The notes beneath the pieces are model-generated. The model saw only the letters and a program-made list of their open reading frames with translations, made no database searches and was not told the DNA's origin. Below are positions 8,698 to 19,400 of a DNA stretch of 64,000 nt, in pieces. Position numbers and translations under genes: made by a program. The number at the start of each line of letters is the position of its first letter. The stretch's first letter is position 1. Where the stretch lies: contig NZ_JAGYIM010000013.1 in assembly GCF_018402695.1 (NCBI RefSeq), positions 24,326-88,325 on the forward strand. The letters run 5' to 3'. The DNA is from Arsukibacterium sp. Lineage in GTDB: Bacteria > Pseudomonadota > Gammaproteobacteria > Enterobacterales > Alteromonadaceae.

Positions 8698-11085
8698 TTA
8701 ATCCCTCAACGTTGCGTCGAATTCGTCTTTAAGCACGTTAACCACCTGATTTACAACAATTTGGATATCTTTATCCTCAAGGGTACGTGTTTTATCCTGC
8801 AAGGTCAGAGCAATAGCAAGTGACTTGTAACCGTCTGCTACACCCTGTCCGGTATATACGTCAAACAATTTTAGGTCAACCAATTGATTTACGCCAACTT
8901 TTTTTATACTAGCAGCAATATCAGCAAAACGCACATCCGATTTCACTACAACTGCCAGATCCCGACGGTTAGCCGGATATTTTGATAATTCCGCAGCTTC
9001 AACAATAGCACGCTGCCCAAGCGCTGCCAGTTCCAGCTCAAATAAATACGCTTTACCTTTAATTCCAAGTTTACGTTCGGCTTCCGGATGCAAGGCACCA
9101 ACATAGCCTACAACCTTGCCAGTACGGATAACCTGGGCGGTCTGCCCGGGATGTAATGCACTATGTTCAGCATGGCGGAAAGTAAATTCTGCAGTTGCCG
9201 AGGTAATACTCAGCAATGCCTCAACATCACCTTTTACGTCATAAAAGTCAGTTGGCCGCTCAGCAATCGCCCAGTGCTCGTTGCTTAAGGAACCAACAAC
9301 CAGACCACCTATTACCTCTACCTGCCGCACCCCACCCTCTGCTGACGCGTCCGGAATAAACTTGAGACCATACTCAAAAAAACGTAATCGTAATTGTTGC
9401 CGGTTCTGATTGTGCTGTGCGGCCTGAATCAGGCCTGGCCATAGGTTTAACCGCATTGCCGACATATCTGCAGAAATAGGGTTAGGCAAAATCAGGGCGG
9501 ACTGGTCCGGAAACAGGATCTGCTGTACTTTTGGATCAACAAAACTGTATGTGATGGCCTCCTGATAGCCACGGTCAACGAGCAAATCTCGCATCCGCTG
9601 TACACGCAATTCCGCTTCGCTGAACTTGCGCATACTCAGGGCCGCTTGTGGCGCCACGTTCGGTATGTTGTTATAACCATATACCCGGGCAATCTCTTCA
9701 ATCAGATCTTCACTGATCTGAATATCAAACCGGTAACCAGGGACAGTCACCACCCAACCATCGCGGGTGTCTGTCACTGTTAAACCTAACCGGGTCAGAA
9801 TATCGCTTACTTCTGCTTTTGCTATCGGATGACCCAGTAACCGCAGCAGTTTTGCTTCAGTCAGGCTAATCTCAGCAATTTTAGGTAAGTGCTCAGCTGC
9901 AACGGCTTCCACTACCGGGCCCGCTTCGCCACCAACTATTTGCAACAGTAACGCTGTTGCACGCTCAATAGCAGTTCGTTGCAACTCGGGGTCGACACCA
10001 CGTTCATAGCGGTGTGACGCATCAGTATGCAGACCATATTGGCGGGCTTTGCCAGCGATCGCTAACGGTGAGAAAAAAGCACTTTCCAAAAAGATATGTT
10101 TAGTTTTGCCAGTAACCCCGCTTTGCAGACCGCCAAAAATACCGGCCATTGCCAGCGGTTTCTCACTATCGGCAATTAACAGGGTATTGGCTTTTAATTC
10201 AACTTCAGTTTCATCCAGCAAGACTAACTTTTCGCCAGCACGGGCAAAGCGAACATCGATATCCCCTGCCAGCTCGTCTAAATCAAAGGCATGCATTGGA
10301 TGACCTAACTCGAGCAACACATAGTTTGTCACATCCACCACAGGGTCGATACTGCGCACGCCACAGCGGCGTAATTTTTCTGTTAACCACAGGGGGCTGC
10401 TCTGACTAAGATCAACATTTTTAATAACCCGGCCCAGATAGCGAGGACAGGCTGCTGCCGCTGACAATGTAATCGCTTTTTGTTCAGTAATTGTTGGGGC
10501 AACAGCAGCGATCTCTGGCTGACAAACACTCAGTTTGTTTAACACCCCTACTTCGCGGGCTAAACCTTTAATGCCCAGGCAGTCGGCCCGGTTGGGGGTC
10601 AGGTCCACTTCAATGGTGTTATCATCAAGCTGTAAATACTGTCGCAGATCGGTGCCTATCGGCGCATCTGCTGGTAGCTCCATAATACCGTCTGAGTCTT
10701 CTGCCATGCCAAGCTCAGAAAAGGAGCACAACATGCCGTTTGATGGCTGGCCACGTAACTTCGCCTTTTTAATCACGAACTCACCCGGCAGCACTGCGCC
10801 GACTTTGGCCACTGCAACTTTTAAACCGAGGCGGCAGTTCTTGGCGCCACAGACTATATCCAGCAGTTCCGGCTGACCAATATTTACCTGGGTAACTTGT
10901 AGTTTGTCAGCATCAGGATGCGGACCGCAGGCGACAACTTCACCCACTACCACGCCGGTAAATACGCCAGCAACCGGCTCAATACCATCAACTTCCAAAC
11001 CAGCCATCGATAGTTGTTCAGATAAGGTTGCAGTATCAATCGCCGGATTAACCCACTGCCGTAACCATGCTTCACTAAATTTCAT
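8698..11085 (-). CDS. pheT: Phenylalanyl-tRNA synthetase beta subunit
   Basis: A 795-residue subunit of the alpha2-beta2 enzyme that charges tRNA-Phe. Domains in order: tRNA-binding OB-fold near residues 40-150 ([20 protein letters not shown]), B3/B4 editing core with [22 protein letters not shown]5, and the C-terminal anticodon-binding FDX-ACB domain with [13 protein letters not shown]. The length matches E. coli PheT. It begins 16 bases after pheS and has GGAG before ATG 11085. Confidence 0.98.
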   Translation of the reverse strand: MKFSEAWLRQWVNPAIDTATLSEQLSMAGLEVDGIEPVAGVFTGVVVGEVVACGPHPDADKLQVTQVNIGQPELLDIVCGAKNCRLGLKVAVAKVGAVLPGEFVIKKAKLRGQPSNGMLCSFSELGMAEDSDGIMELPADAPIGTDLRQYLQLDDNTIEVDLTPNRADCLGIKGLAREVGVLNKLSVCQPEIAAVAPTITEQKAITLSAAAACPRYLGRVIKNVDLSQSSPLWLTEKLRRCGVRSIDPVVDVTNYVLLELGHPMHAFDLDELAGDIDVRFARAGEKLVLLDETEVELKANTLLIADSEKPLAMAGIFGGLQSGVTGKTKHIFLESAFFSPLAIAGKARQYGLHTDASHRYERGVDPELQRTAIERATALLLQIVGGEAGPVVEAVAAEHLPKIAEISLTEAKLLRLLGHPIAKAEVSDILTRLGLTVTDTRDGWVVTVPGYRFDIQISEDLIEEIARVYGYNNIPNVAPQAALSMRKFSEAELRVQRMRDLLVDRGYQEAITYSFVDPKVQQILFPDQSALILPNPISADMSAMRLNLWPGLIQAAQHNQNRQQLRLRFFEYGLKFIPDASAEGGVRQVEVIGGLVVGSLSNEHWAIAERPTDFYDVKGDVEALLSITSATAEFTFRHAEHSALHPGQTAQVIRTGKVVGYVGALHPEAERKLGIKGKAYLFELELAALGQRAIVEAAELSKYPANRRDLAVVVKSDVRFADIAASIKKVGVNQLVDLKLFDVYTGQGVADGYKSLAIALTLQDKTRTLEDKDIQIVVNQVVNVLKDEFDATLRD

Positions 11086-11101
11086 ACTTAGAATACTCCG
11101 C

Positions 11102-12112
<1,011 letters not shown>

Positions 12113-12201
12113 TCAGATTAAAACCGCTAATGATACACCAAAATGGCCGGTAAAACGCAGTAGCTAAGTGGCTTTTTTCAGCAAAAATAACGCTTAAGTG
12201 G

Positions 12202-12897
12202 TTAAAGAAGAATAGATTTAATAAAAGGAATGGTTAACTTACGTTGGTGGACGATAGAGGCTTTATCGAGCTCATCTAATATCGCAACCAAAGAGCGGAT
12301 GTCGCGCTGATAGCGATTTAACAAAAAGCGGGCAACATCGTCTCCCAGCTCCATGCCGCGCTGATGGGCTTTTTGTTGTAACAGTTTCTGTTTATCGTCG
12401 TCTGTTAGTAAACGTAGTTGCAGACTCTGACAGGCATGCAGTCTGGAGACCAGATCAGCTAATGTAAAACCCAGTTGCGCCGGTGCCTGATTAGCAACGA
12501 TAACCAATGCTTTGCCCTGTTCAACCATCCGGTTGTACAGATCAAATACTGCTATCTGCCAGCTGAGATCATCTGCTATTGCCTGAATATTGTCGAGGCA
12601 AACAACATCCAGTTGTTCCAGATTATCGAGCAGTCGCGGGCTTAATTGCTGATAATCCTGCAACGCCAGCAGTTGACTGGTTAAGCCCTGCTCCTGCGCA
12701 AAAATGCACGAAGCATAAAGCAGATGTGACTTGCCGCTGCCACTGGCACCAAACAGATAGAGGGGTGGCTGGCCGGCCGGATGTTGCAGGTAGCGCTTAA
12801 CCATACTAACTGCCTCGGTCTGACCTGCCGCATAAAAACTATCCAGTGTTTCATCGTCTGGCAGCGTGACCGCCAGCGTATATTGCAATGGTTGCAT
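12202..12897 (-). CDS. hda: DnaA regulatory inactivator Hda
   Basis: A 231-residue AAA+ protein related to DnaA domain III but lacking the DNA-binding domain. Hda, with the DNA-loaded beta clamp, stimulates ATP hydrolysis by DnaA to prevent re-initiation. The N-terminal MQPLQYTLAVTLPD fits the clamp-binding segment; Walker A is GASGSGKSHLL (about residues 50-60), and Walker B is VVCLDNIQAI. It starts directly after the DUF2066 gene stop, so the two form an operon, as in many gammaproteobacteria. Confidence 0.94.
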   Translation of the reverse strand: MQPLQYTLAVTLPDDETLDSFYAAGQTEAVSMVKRYLQHPAGQPPLYLFGASGSGKSHLLYASCIFAQEQGLTSQLLALQDYQQLSPRLLDNLEQLDVVCLDNIQAIADDLSWQIAVFDLYNRMVEQGKALVIVANQAPAQLGFTLADLVSRLHACQSLQLRLLTDDDKQKLLQQKAHQRGMELGDDVARFLLNRYQRDIRSLVAILDELDKASIVHQRKLTIPFIKSILL

Positions 12898-14016
12898 CTA
12901 ACGTCTGATAAACACATATCTGGCATCGCTTTGCGACACCAGGTTCAGTTCAACTGCAGGGTCAAATCGTTCAGTTATTGTGGTTGTTACGTCTGATTGA
13001 GTTGCTGTATCAGCCAACGATAAAGCTGGCTCCCATTGCAGTATGCGGGTCAGTTGGGCCAGTTCGATCTGCGAATCAACAGCAAAACGCGCTTCGTTTT
13101 CTGTAAACTCACTGAGGGTTACTGCGGCCACGCCTAGTATCCGACTTAATAATCGCTCTACTGTCACCACATCAGCCAGACTGTGTATATCTTCAACGGT
13201 CACCTGAAAGGTCTGATGTTCAGAACTTAATAGCACAGCTTGCTCTGCGGCCAACTCGCGGGTTAATGCCAAACTGAACGCATTGACCAGCTCTGTAACG
13301 TCTGCGGCAGTAACATCGTTGCGGACTATTCTGCTCTGATTAGTTCCCTGTGCCGGACTTTGCCGCTGCCAACTAAGACGTAGCAGAGTTGCACCGTCCT
13401 GAGTCACTTCGTCCAATGCCAAAGTCATGATCATATCTGGCCGGTAGCGAATGCTCGCCTGTTCGATAGGTTGCCAGAAACCCGCCCAGACATCGGTTTC
13501 CGACAATTGCATTAAATCATCAATATCGTAAAGGGGCAGTGTTGCCGGAATACCATTCTCACTGAGGCTTTGCAGTAACAACTTAACCACATCATTTTCT
13601 GACTGGCGTAAAAAAACCCGTTCCGATGCTTGTTGCTGTACTATCCATAACAGAATTTCAGGGCGATGTGCCCCCCAGATAGCGATATTCTGTTGTTGTA
13701 ATAAATCGTTAATCAACCTGGCGTCAAGCAACACTTTTAAACGGCTGGAACCGTTCTGGCGCAACGACTCAAACTGCTTTACATATTTGCTGGCGTTTTT
13801 CAGCTCACTGGCAATTGCCGGATACTCTGTGAGTTCAGAGATACCGGTTAATCGGGTAATAACCTGCCCCAGCGCATTGCTCTGCCATTGGCGTTGATTT
13901 TGGTCGGCGCTGACATCAGCAACATAGAGGTTATCAACCTCAATAGCCCACACCAGACTGTTAAATAACAGTAGTAAGCTTGCCAGCAACAGCTTAAAGG
14001 GTTGCATTTGTTGCAC
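12898..14016 (-). CDS. DUF2066 periplasmic protein
   Basis: A 372-residue protein with a signal peptide (FKLLLASLLLLFNSLVWA) followed by VDNLYVADVSADQN, the start of DUF2066. The family is found beside hda or purM in gammaproteobacteria and has no known function. A GTG at 14016 is chosen because AGGAG lies eight bases before it; the in-frame ATG at 14007 would be too far from that site. The stop abuts the hda start codon. Confidence 0.85.
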   Translation of the reverse strand: MQQMQPFKLLLASLLLLFNSLVWAIEVDNLYVADVSADQNQRQWQSNALGQVITRLTGISELTEYPAIASELKNASKYVKQFESLRQNGSSRLKVLLDARLINDLLQQQNIAIWGAHRPEILLWIVQQQASERVFLRQSENDVVKLLLQSLSENGIPATLPLYDIDDLMQLSETDVWAGFWQPIEQASIRYRPDMIMTLALDEVTQDGATLLRLSWQRQSPAQGTNQSRIVRNDVTAADVTELVNAFSLALTRELAAEQAVLLSSEHQTFQVTVEDIHSLADVVTVERLLSRILGVAAVTLSEFTENEARFAVDSQIELAQLTRILQWEPALSLADTATQSDVTTTITERFDPAVELNLVSQSDARYVFIRR

Positions 14017-14073
14017 TATTTGAACTCCTCATTTATCTGCGTAGCATAGTCAGACAGGTGTATATAACATAAC

Positions 14074-14095
14074 AAAGCCACCTGGCGGTGGCTTT
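14074..14095 (-). terminator. Hairpin terminator after purC
   Basis: A 9-bp perfect stem (AAAGCCACC/GGTGGCTTT) with a TGGC loop lies just beyond the purC stop. The T tract after the minus-strand stem is short, so termination may be partial. Confidence 0.65.
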
Positions 14096-14104
14096 AGTGT
14101 GGGC

Positions 14105-14821
14105 TTAATTCAGGTTCACGCCAAGCCGGCTGGCCACTTCTTCGTACGCCTCTACGACCCCGCCCAGTCCTTGACGAAACCGATCCTTGTCCAGTTTTTT
14201 ACGGGTGGTTTTATCCCATAACCGGCAGCCATCCGGTGAAAATTCATCCCCCAGTACGATCTGACCGTTAAACAAACCGAACTCAAGTTTAAAGTCAACT
14301 AACAGCATACCAGCATCATCGAAAAGTGCCTTCAACACGTCATTTGCTTTAAAAGTTAACCGTTTCATTTCTGCTAATTGTTCAGCAGTTGCCCAGCCAA
14401 ACGACTCAGCTAAAGATTCGTTTACCATTGGGTCATGTAATGCGTCGTTCTTTAGAAATAACTCAAATGTCGCCGGGCTAAGTTCAATTCCTTCAGTAAC
14501 ACCCAGTCGGCGAACCAGTGAACCAGCTGCATAGTTCCGCACGACACATTCTACCGGAATCATTGTCAGTTTTTTAACCAGCACTTCATCGTCAGCAAGT
14601 AGGGCTTCAACCTGAGTAGGAATACCTGCCTGTTCCAGCTTTTGCATGATAAAGAAATTAAATTTATTGTTTATCATACCTTTGCGATCTAGCTGCTCAA
14701 TACGCTCGCCGTCAAACGCAGAGGTATCATTGCGAAAGTGAAGAACAAGTAAGTTTTCATCAGTCGTGTTGTATACTGTTTTAGCCTTACCGCGGTACAA
14801 TTCTGTCGTTTTTTGAACCAT
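14105..14821 (-). CDS. purC: SAICAR synthetase
   Basis: A 238-residue ATP-dependent enzyme that joins aspartate to CAIR in purine synthesis. Motifs include [11 protein letters not shown] near the N-terminus, [15 protein letters not shown] and LVDFKLEFG, and [13 protein letters not shown]. The GGAG ribosome site is at the right distance before ATG 14821. It follows bamC with an 86-base gap, keeping the dapA-bamC-purC order of E. coli. Confidence 0.97.
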   Translation of the reverse strand: MVQKTTELYRGKAKTVYNTTDENLLVLHFRNDTSAFDGERIEQLDRKGMINNKFNFFIMQKLEQAGIPTQVEALLADDEVLVKKLTMIPVECVVRNYAAGSLVRRLGVTEGIELSPATFELFLKNDALHDPMVNESLAESFGWATAEQLAEMKRLTFKANDVLKALFDDAGMLLVDFKLEFGLFNGQIVLGDEFSPDGCRLWDKTTRKKLDKDRFRQGLGGVVEAYEEVASRLGVNLN

Positions 14822-14907
14822 TATTCACTCCGTTCGCCTGGCGAAAAAATCAGGCGAAAGTATAAAGATCTTTATGCCATTGGCAAATGACTTTTTCGGG
14901 CTTATGG

Positions 14908-15972
14908 CTAAAGTTCTACTTTAGCTGCTCTAATTGCTGCAACAAAAGAATCATATGCCGCGACAATAGTATCAGCGGCTAACGGCTCACCGTCTTTGCT
15001 TAACAAATTGATCACTGTACCCGCTGCACTGCGTTGCAGCACAATCTGATAATCAGTTTCGGCAATCGGCAGCACCGGTGGCGGCTCCCGGCCCATCAAA
15101 GTTGACCACATCCCCCGACTTGGCTTGCTATAGCTTACATAATAGGTAAAGGCCGAACGATCAATATCGTTAACGGTAATATTAAGCTGCTCAAACACAG
15201 GTTCTAACTGCGACCAGGTAACATCAATAGCCTGTTGGGTAACAAATGCCGGCTCTCCTGCGCTGTTTAAACCAGGTTCAAGACCCACGTCGGGTACCCT
15301 ATCCCGGTTTGCAATGGCAGTTTCAATTTCGGCTACTGCTACCTGGTTAATTAGCCCATTTAATAATGTTACTTCATTATCCCGGGCGGCGGCTTTGCTC
15401 AGCTGGGCCTGCTTATCAAAATACCGATGTTCCAACAACGTTACCGTCACAGTTGCCGTTCTGCCATGTGGACGCGGCTCTATATTGATAGTGTAGCGGG
15501 CTTCATCCAATTGTTGCTCATCTTGCCAAAACCAAAAGCCTTCAGTGCGGTAACGTTTAATCCAGCCTGTTTCAAAATTCAGGTTGTCGTTGTCTGTGGC
15601 TGTAATGTCAATATTCTCAGCCGCAAAGTAATTAGTAATTTGTGTCTTTAGAAATGGTAACAAATCGCCTGTCAGATCATTTCTTTCAAACATTACCCGG
15701 GCCAGTTTTTCAGCTTCATCAGTGATCCGGCTGCTAGACGCTGTTGCCAGCACCAGTACCGGCGACTTATCGGCTATCTCGCCCGCTACGCCCTCGCTTT
15801 CCGGAATATCATACTTGCCTGGTTGACGAGGAGCCGCCAGCTCGGCAGGAATATCCAGGTTAACTTGCTGACGTTGCGCACGGCTGCCGGGTTCATCCTT
15901 AAATACCGAGCAACCGCTTAGTAAAACGGTCGCCAGCGACAATGTGATACAACTCTTTTTCCAATAATGCAC
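14908..15972 (-). CDS. bamC: Outer-membrane assembly lipoprotein BamC
   Basis: A 354-residue lipoprotein with a lipobox LLSGC near residue 21, a proline-rich unstructured N-terminal segment (LDIPAELAAPRQPGKYDIPE) that in E. coli contacts BamD, and two helix-grip domains. It is a non-essential part of the BAM beta-barrel insertion complex. The gene follows dapA, as in E. coli, and precedes purC. Sequence conservation of BamC is modest; position and the lipobox make the call firm. Confidence 0.92.
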   Translation of the reverse strand: MHYWKKSCITLSLATVLLSGCSVFKDEPGSRAQRQQVNLDIPAELAAPRQPGKYDIPESEGVAGEIADKSPVLVLATASSSRITDEAEKLARVMFERNDLTGDLLPFLKTQITNYFAAENIDITATDNDNLNFETGWIKRYRTEGFWFWQDEQQLDEARYTINIEPRPHGRTATVTVTLLEHRYFDKQAQLSKAAARDNEVTLLNGLINQVAVAEIETAIANRDRVPDVGLEPGLNSAGEPAFVTQQAIDVTWSQLEPVFEQLNITVNDIDRSAFTYYVSYSKPSRGMWSTLMGREPPPVLPIAETDYQIVLQRSAAGTVINLLSKDGEPLAADTIVAAYDSFVAAIRAAKVEL

Positions 15973-16051
15973 CTGTACTACTCCTGAGAAAATCGTTCTG
16001 AATGCCTGGCAACAAATGCCAGCTAAAATTAGTCAATATAAAATCCGGCCC

Positions 16052-16933
16052 CTAAGCCAGCACGCCAGCCTGTTGTAGTGCCTGTTCGATTATCCCATAG
16101 TGAATTGGTTCCAGCTGGGTCAGTGGCAAACGCATAAAATCTGAGTTAATTAACCCCATTCGCTGCAACGCCCACTTGGTTGGAATGGGATTTGATTCTA
16201 TAAAAAGCTGATGATGCAAGCCTTGTAACTGGTCGTCTAACACTTTGGCTGCTGTCGTTTGCTTCGCCAGGGCCAATTTACACAACCGGGCCATTTGCCC
16301 CGGCACCACATTTGCCGTAACTGAAATTACACCATGACCGCCTGCTTGCATAAAAGCAAGACTCGAGGCGTCATCACCGCTTAATAACGCAAACTGCGCC
16401 GGGCAACCCTGCTGCAATTCGCTCAGCCGGGCCAGCGAACCGGTCGCTTCTTTAATTCCCACGATATTGTCGGTCATCGCCAGCTCTGCTACCGTTTCAG
16501 GTAGCAGGTCAACGCCTGTGCGCCCTGGTACGTTATACAACAACAGCGGTTTAGCCGTAGCGGCAGCTACTTGCTGAAAATGCGCCAGCAAGCCTTTTTG
16601 CATTGGCTTATTGTAAAATGGGGTAACCGTCAGAAAGCCATCTATTGCCAGTTTATCAAGTTCACGGGTGCGGGCTATGCCTTCACTGGTTGCATTAGTG
16701 CCATTACCCGCCAACACCGGGATCTGGCCGCTAACCTGACTCACTACCCGCTCGATAATATTAAGCTGCTCGGCAAAGCTGATGGTCGCAGCTTCCGCTG
16801 TTGTACCCATAATAACCAAGCCATCAGTGCCTTGCTGCAAATGAAAATCAACCAGATGATCCAGACCTTTAAAATCGATCGTGCCGTCGGGCAGCATAGG
16901 GGTTACTAGGGCAACAAAACTTCCACTAAACAT
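16052..16933 (-). CDS. dapA: 4-hydroxy-tetrahydrodipicolinate synthase
   Basis: A 293-residue class I aldolase that condenses pyruvate with aspartate semialdehyde in lysine and peptidoglycan synthesis. It starts MFSGSFVALVTPM, matching the E. coli N-terminus. GTTAEAATIS is the substrate loop, YNVPGRTGVD carries the catalytic tyrosine and GIKEATG the Schiff-base lysine. ATG 16933 is chosen over 16954 from homology; the GGAG lies 12 bases upstream, a little far, so an in-frame GTG at 16936 or 16942 is possible. It functionally joins lysC at 30-31 kb. Confidence 0.96.
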   Translation of the reverse strand: MFSGSFVALVTPMLPDGTIDFKGLDHLVDFHLQQGTDGLVIMGTTAEAATISFAEQLNIIERVVSQVSGQIPVLAGNGTNATSEGIARTRELDKLAIDGFLTVTPFYNKPMQKGLLAHFQQVAAATAKPLLLYNVPGRTGVDLLPETVAELAMTDNIVGIKEATGSLARLSELQQGCPAQFALLSGDDASSLAFMQAGGHGVISVTANVVPGQMARLCKLALAKQTTAAKVLDDQLQGLHHQLFIESNPIPTKWALQRMGLINSDFMRLPLTQLEPIHYGIIEQALQQAGVLA

Positions 16934-17117
16934 CACAGACACGGGCTCCACCATAAACTCGGGCGATAATTATAAGGCGGCCTATGTTAAAGAGTGCAGC
17001 AGACAAACACAAGACGCGAAAACGATAATGCTAATAGTTAGCCTAAGCTGCTTATGGTAAGCTTAGCAGCTTGTTCAGTATCACTTTTTTATTTCAACAT
17101 GTTTGGGTTGGAGTGTT

Positions 17118-17639
17118 ATGTCTCAACAACTGGTAATTACTGCTATTGGTACTGACCGAACAGGTATCGTCAGTAAGCTGGCCCGGCTGGTTACAGATTA
17201 CAATGCCAATATTATCGACAGCCGGATGGCCGTATTTGGCAATGAATTTACATTTATCATGCTAATTCAGGGTGATCAGGCGGCAATTAGTAAAATTGAA
17301 TACCTGATCCCAGCGCTCGGATTGGAACTTGATCTGACAACCATGACCAAACGTACCAGTGCCCGACCCAGAACCCAGGTTGCTGCCCATTACGTGCTGG
17401 ATTACTCAGGACCCGACCGGGTCGGTACCATGGGCGCAATAACCGGCTTACTGGCCAGTCAGAATATTTATATCGGTTCACTACAGTCGGCGACATCGGT
17501 TAATGACGACAATAGCGTTTATATGCACTGCCAGATGACCCTGGAAATTCCGGATGGTGTGCAGCCAGCGCTAATTGAACATGATGTTATGGCGCTTCTG
17601 GCAGAACTGAATCTTTCGGGTACCTTTACTGTCCGTTAG
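17118..17639 (+). CDS. gcvR: Glycine cleavage regulator GcvR
   Basis: A 173-residue protein with two ACT domains, beginning MSQQLVITAIGTDRTGIVSK. In E. coli GcvR binds glycine and antagonises the activator GcvA. ATG 17118 follows GGAG by five bases; the TTG at 17103 is rejected. The gene is divergent from dapA and followed by bcp, as in E. coli. A 7-bp inverted repeat (CTAAGCT/AGCTTAG) stands in the intergenic region at 17043-17066; its role is unknown. Confidence 0.92.
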   Translation: MSQQLVITAIGTDRTGIVSKLARLVTDYNANIIDSRMAVFGNEFTFIMLIQGDQAAISKIEYLIPALGLELDLTTMTKRTSARPRTQVAAHYVLDYSGPDRVGTMGAITGLLASQNIYIGSLQSATSVNDDNSVYMHCQMTLEIPDGVQPALIEHDVMALLAELNLSGTFTVR

Positions 17640-17684
17640 GTACCAGCCATTATTGAGATAAATGTTGAGGTTTAAGGAACTACT

Positions 17685-18155
17685 ATGCAAACATTAACAG
17701 CCGGCCAGCAAGCGCCAGACTTTACCCTTCCCGATCAGCACAACCAAGCGGTTAGTTTAAGCGGTTTACTTAAAGACAGCAGAGTACTGGTGTATTTTTA
17801 CCCCAAAGCTATGACACCGGGATGTACAGTTCAGGCATGCAGCCTGCGGGACAGCCAGGCGCAGTTCGCTGAGTATGGTGTTAAAATTGTCGGTATCAGC
17901 ACTGACACTCAGGCAAGGCTGGCAAAGTTTGCCGAACGCGACCAACTTAATTTCACCCTGCTTGGTGATGAAGATCATCAGGTCGCCGAACAGTTTGGCG
18001 TGTGGGGTAGTAAGAAATTTATGGGTAAAACCTATGATGGTTTGCATCGGCTAAGCTTTCTGGTAAACCAGGACGGCAGTATTGCTCACGTATTTGATAA
18101 ATTTAAAACCAAAGACCATCATCAGGTGGTACTGGACTACCTGCAACATCATTAA
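17685..18155 (+). CDS. bcp: Thioredoxin-dependent thiol peroxidase Bcp
   Basis: A 156-residue peroxiredoxin that reduces hydrogen peroxide and organic peroxides. The peroxidatic Cys47 lies in YPKAMTPGCTVQAC, and the resolving Cys52 follows five residues later, as in the alpha-2-type Bcp/PrxQ subfamily. AAGGAA precedes ATG 17685. It is 45 bases downstream of gcvR and may share its transcript. Confidence 0.97.
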   Translation: MQTLTAGQQAPDFTLPDQHNQAVSLSGLLKDSRVLVYFYPKAMTPGCTVQACSLRDSQAQFAEYGVKIVGISTDTQARLAKFAERDQLNFTLLGDEDHQVAEQFGVWGSKKFMGKTYDGLHRLSFLVNQDGSIAHVFDKFKTKDHHQVVLDYLQHH

Positions 18156-18261
18156 GCGCGTTGGTAACCGACATTTGTCGTGCCGGCTGGCTATTCTGAC
18201 TTGTCTTTATTCCAAATGCCGGCAAAACGACTAGGATAAACAAAACCTTACAGGAGATGTT

Positions 18262-19386
18262 ATGAATATTCTGACCAAAATGCTGGTCGGTTCTGCGGTA
18301 TTGCTTGCATTTAGCAGCGGCCTGCATGCCCAACAAACCACTGAAATTAAATCCGAAAAAGCCACTTTGCAGTTAGACGTTGTCAGTGAAGGACTCGAAC
18401 ACCCATGGGGCCTGGCATTTCTGGCCGATGGAAAAATGCTGGTAACCGAGCGGGCCGGCCGGATGCGCTATGTCAACGCCGATGGCAGCCTCAGTAAACC
18501 GATCTCGGGATTACCGGACATCACAGTCGCTGGTCAGGGTGGTTTACTGGATATTGTGCTGCACCCGCAGTTTAATCAAAATAATCAGATTTTTTTCAGT
18601 TATAACGAACCCGGCGCCAGCGGCAGCAGCACTGCAGTGGCCCGTGCTACTCTTAAAGATAACGCGCTGAGCAATTTACAGGTTATTTTCAGTGCCCAGC
18701 CTAAATTTGAGAGCCGGCATCACTTTGGCGGCCGTTTAGTCTTTGCAGACAATGGTGACTTATTTATAACACTTGGTGACCGTGGCCAGCGCCGTGACGA
18801 TGCCCAGACGCTAGACACTCACCATGGTAAAGTGGTCAGAGTAACAACCGACGGTAGTCCAGCGGATGCAAACCCTTACCTTGAACAGAATAATGCCCTT
18901 GCCGATGTCTGGTCATATGGGCATCGTAATATTCAGGGCGCGGCGTTGCACCCACAAACTAAGCAGCTCTGGACCCATGAACATGGCCCGCAAGGTGGTG
19001 ACGAAATTAACATCGCCCGCGCTGATCACAACTATGGCTGGCCAGAAATTACTTATGGTGAAGAATATGGTGGCGGTAAAATTGGTAAAACCAAGCAAGA
19101 TGGAATGGAACAACCGTTGCATTATTGGGTACCGTCAATCGCACCAAGTGGTATGACATTTTACACGGGTGAGCTGTTTAAACCCTGGCAGCAGAACCTG
19201 CTGGTGGGCTCACTAAAATTTGGTCAGTTGGTGCGGCTGGAATTAAACGGCGAGAACGTCAGCCACGAAGAGCGGATAATGATTGGCCAGCGTATTCGTG
19301 ATGTCCGGCAAGGGCCGGATGGCGCGGTATACTTATTAACTGATCGCAAAGATGGTCAGATCTTACGATTAACGCCAAAAAAATAA
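18262..19386 (+). CDS. PQQ-dependent aldose sugar dehydrogenase
   Basis: A 374-residue periplasmic six-bladed beta-propeller of the soluble glucose/sorbosone dehydrogenase family (E. coli YliI/Asd-like). It has a signal peptide ending about residue 23 (SGLHA), EHPWGLAFLADGKMLVTERAG at the start of the fold, HHFGGRLVFADNG and THEHGPQGGDEINI carrying predicted PQQ and calcium ligands. It oxidises aldoses and passes electrons outward from PQQ. It is followed 14 bases later by a PqqU-like receptor; no PQQ synthesis genes are visible here. Confidence 0.92.
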   Translation: MNILTKMLVGSAVLLAFSSGLHAQQTTEIKSEKATLQLDVVSEGLEHPWGLAFLADGKMLVTERAGRMRYVNADGSLSKPISGLPDITVAGQGGLLDIVLHPQFNQNNQIFFSYNEPGASGSSTAVARATLKDNALSNLQVIFSAQPKFESRHHFGGRLVFADNGDLFITLGDRGQRRDDAQTLDTHHGKVVRVTTDGSPADANPYLEQNNALADVWSYGHRNIQGAALHPQTKQLWTHEHGPQGGDEINIARADHNYGWPEITYGEEYGGGKIGKTKQDGMEQPLHYWVPSIAPSGMTFYTGELFKPWQQNLLVGSLKFGQLVRLELNGENVSHEERIMIGQRIRDVRQGPDGAVYLLTDRKDGQILRLTPKK

Positions 19387-19400
19387 CAGGATAATGCCTT

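Noticed and set aside
10535-10876. Plus-strand 113-codon frame inside pheT
   Set aside because: Antisense shadow of a strongly conserved gene, with no ribosome site or family match; typical of many such frames in this window.
17043-17066. CTAAGCT/AGCTTAG inverted repeat as an operator between dapA and gcvR
   Set aside because: A single 7-bp repeat with a 10-base loop and no known matching regulator; too weak to list as a feature.
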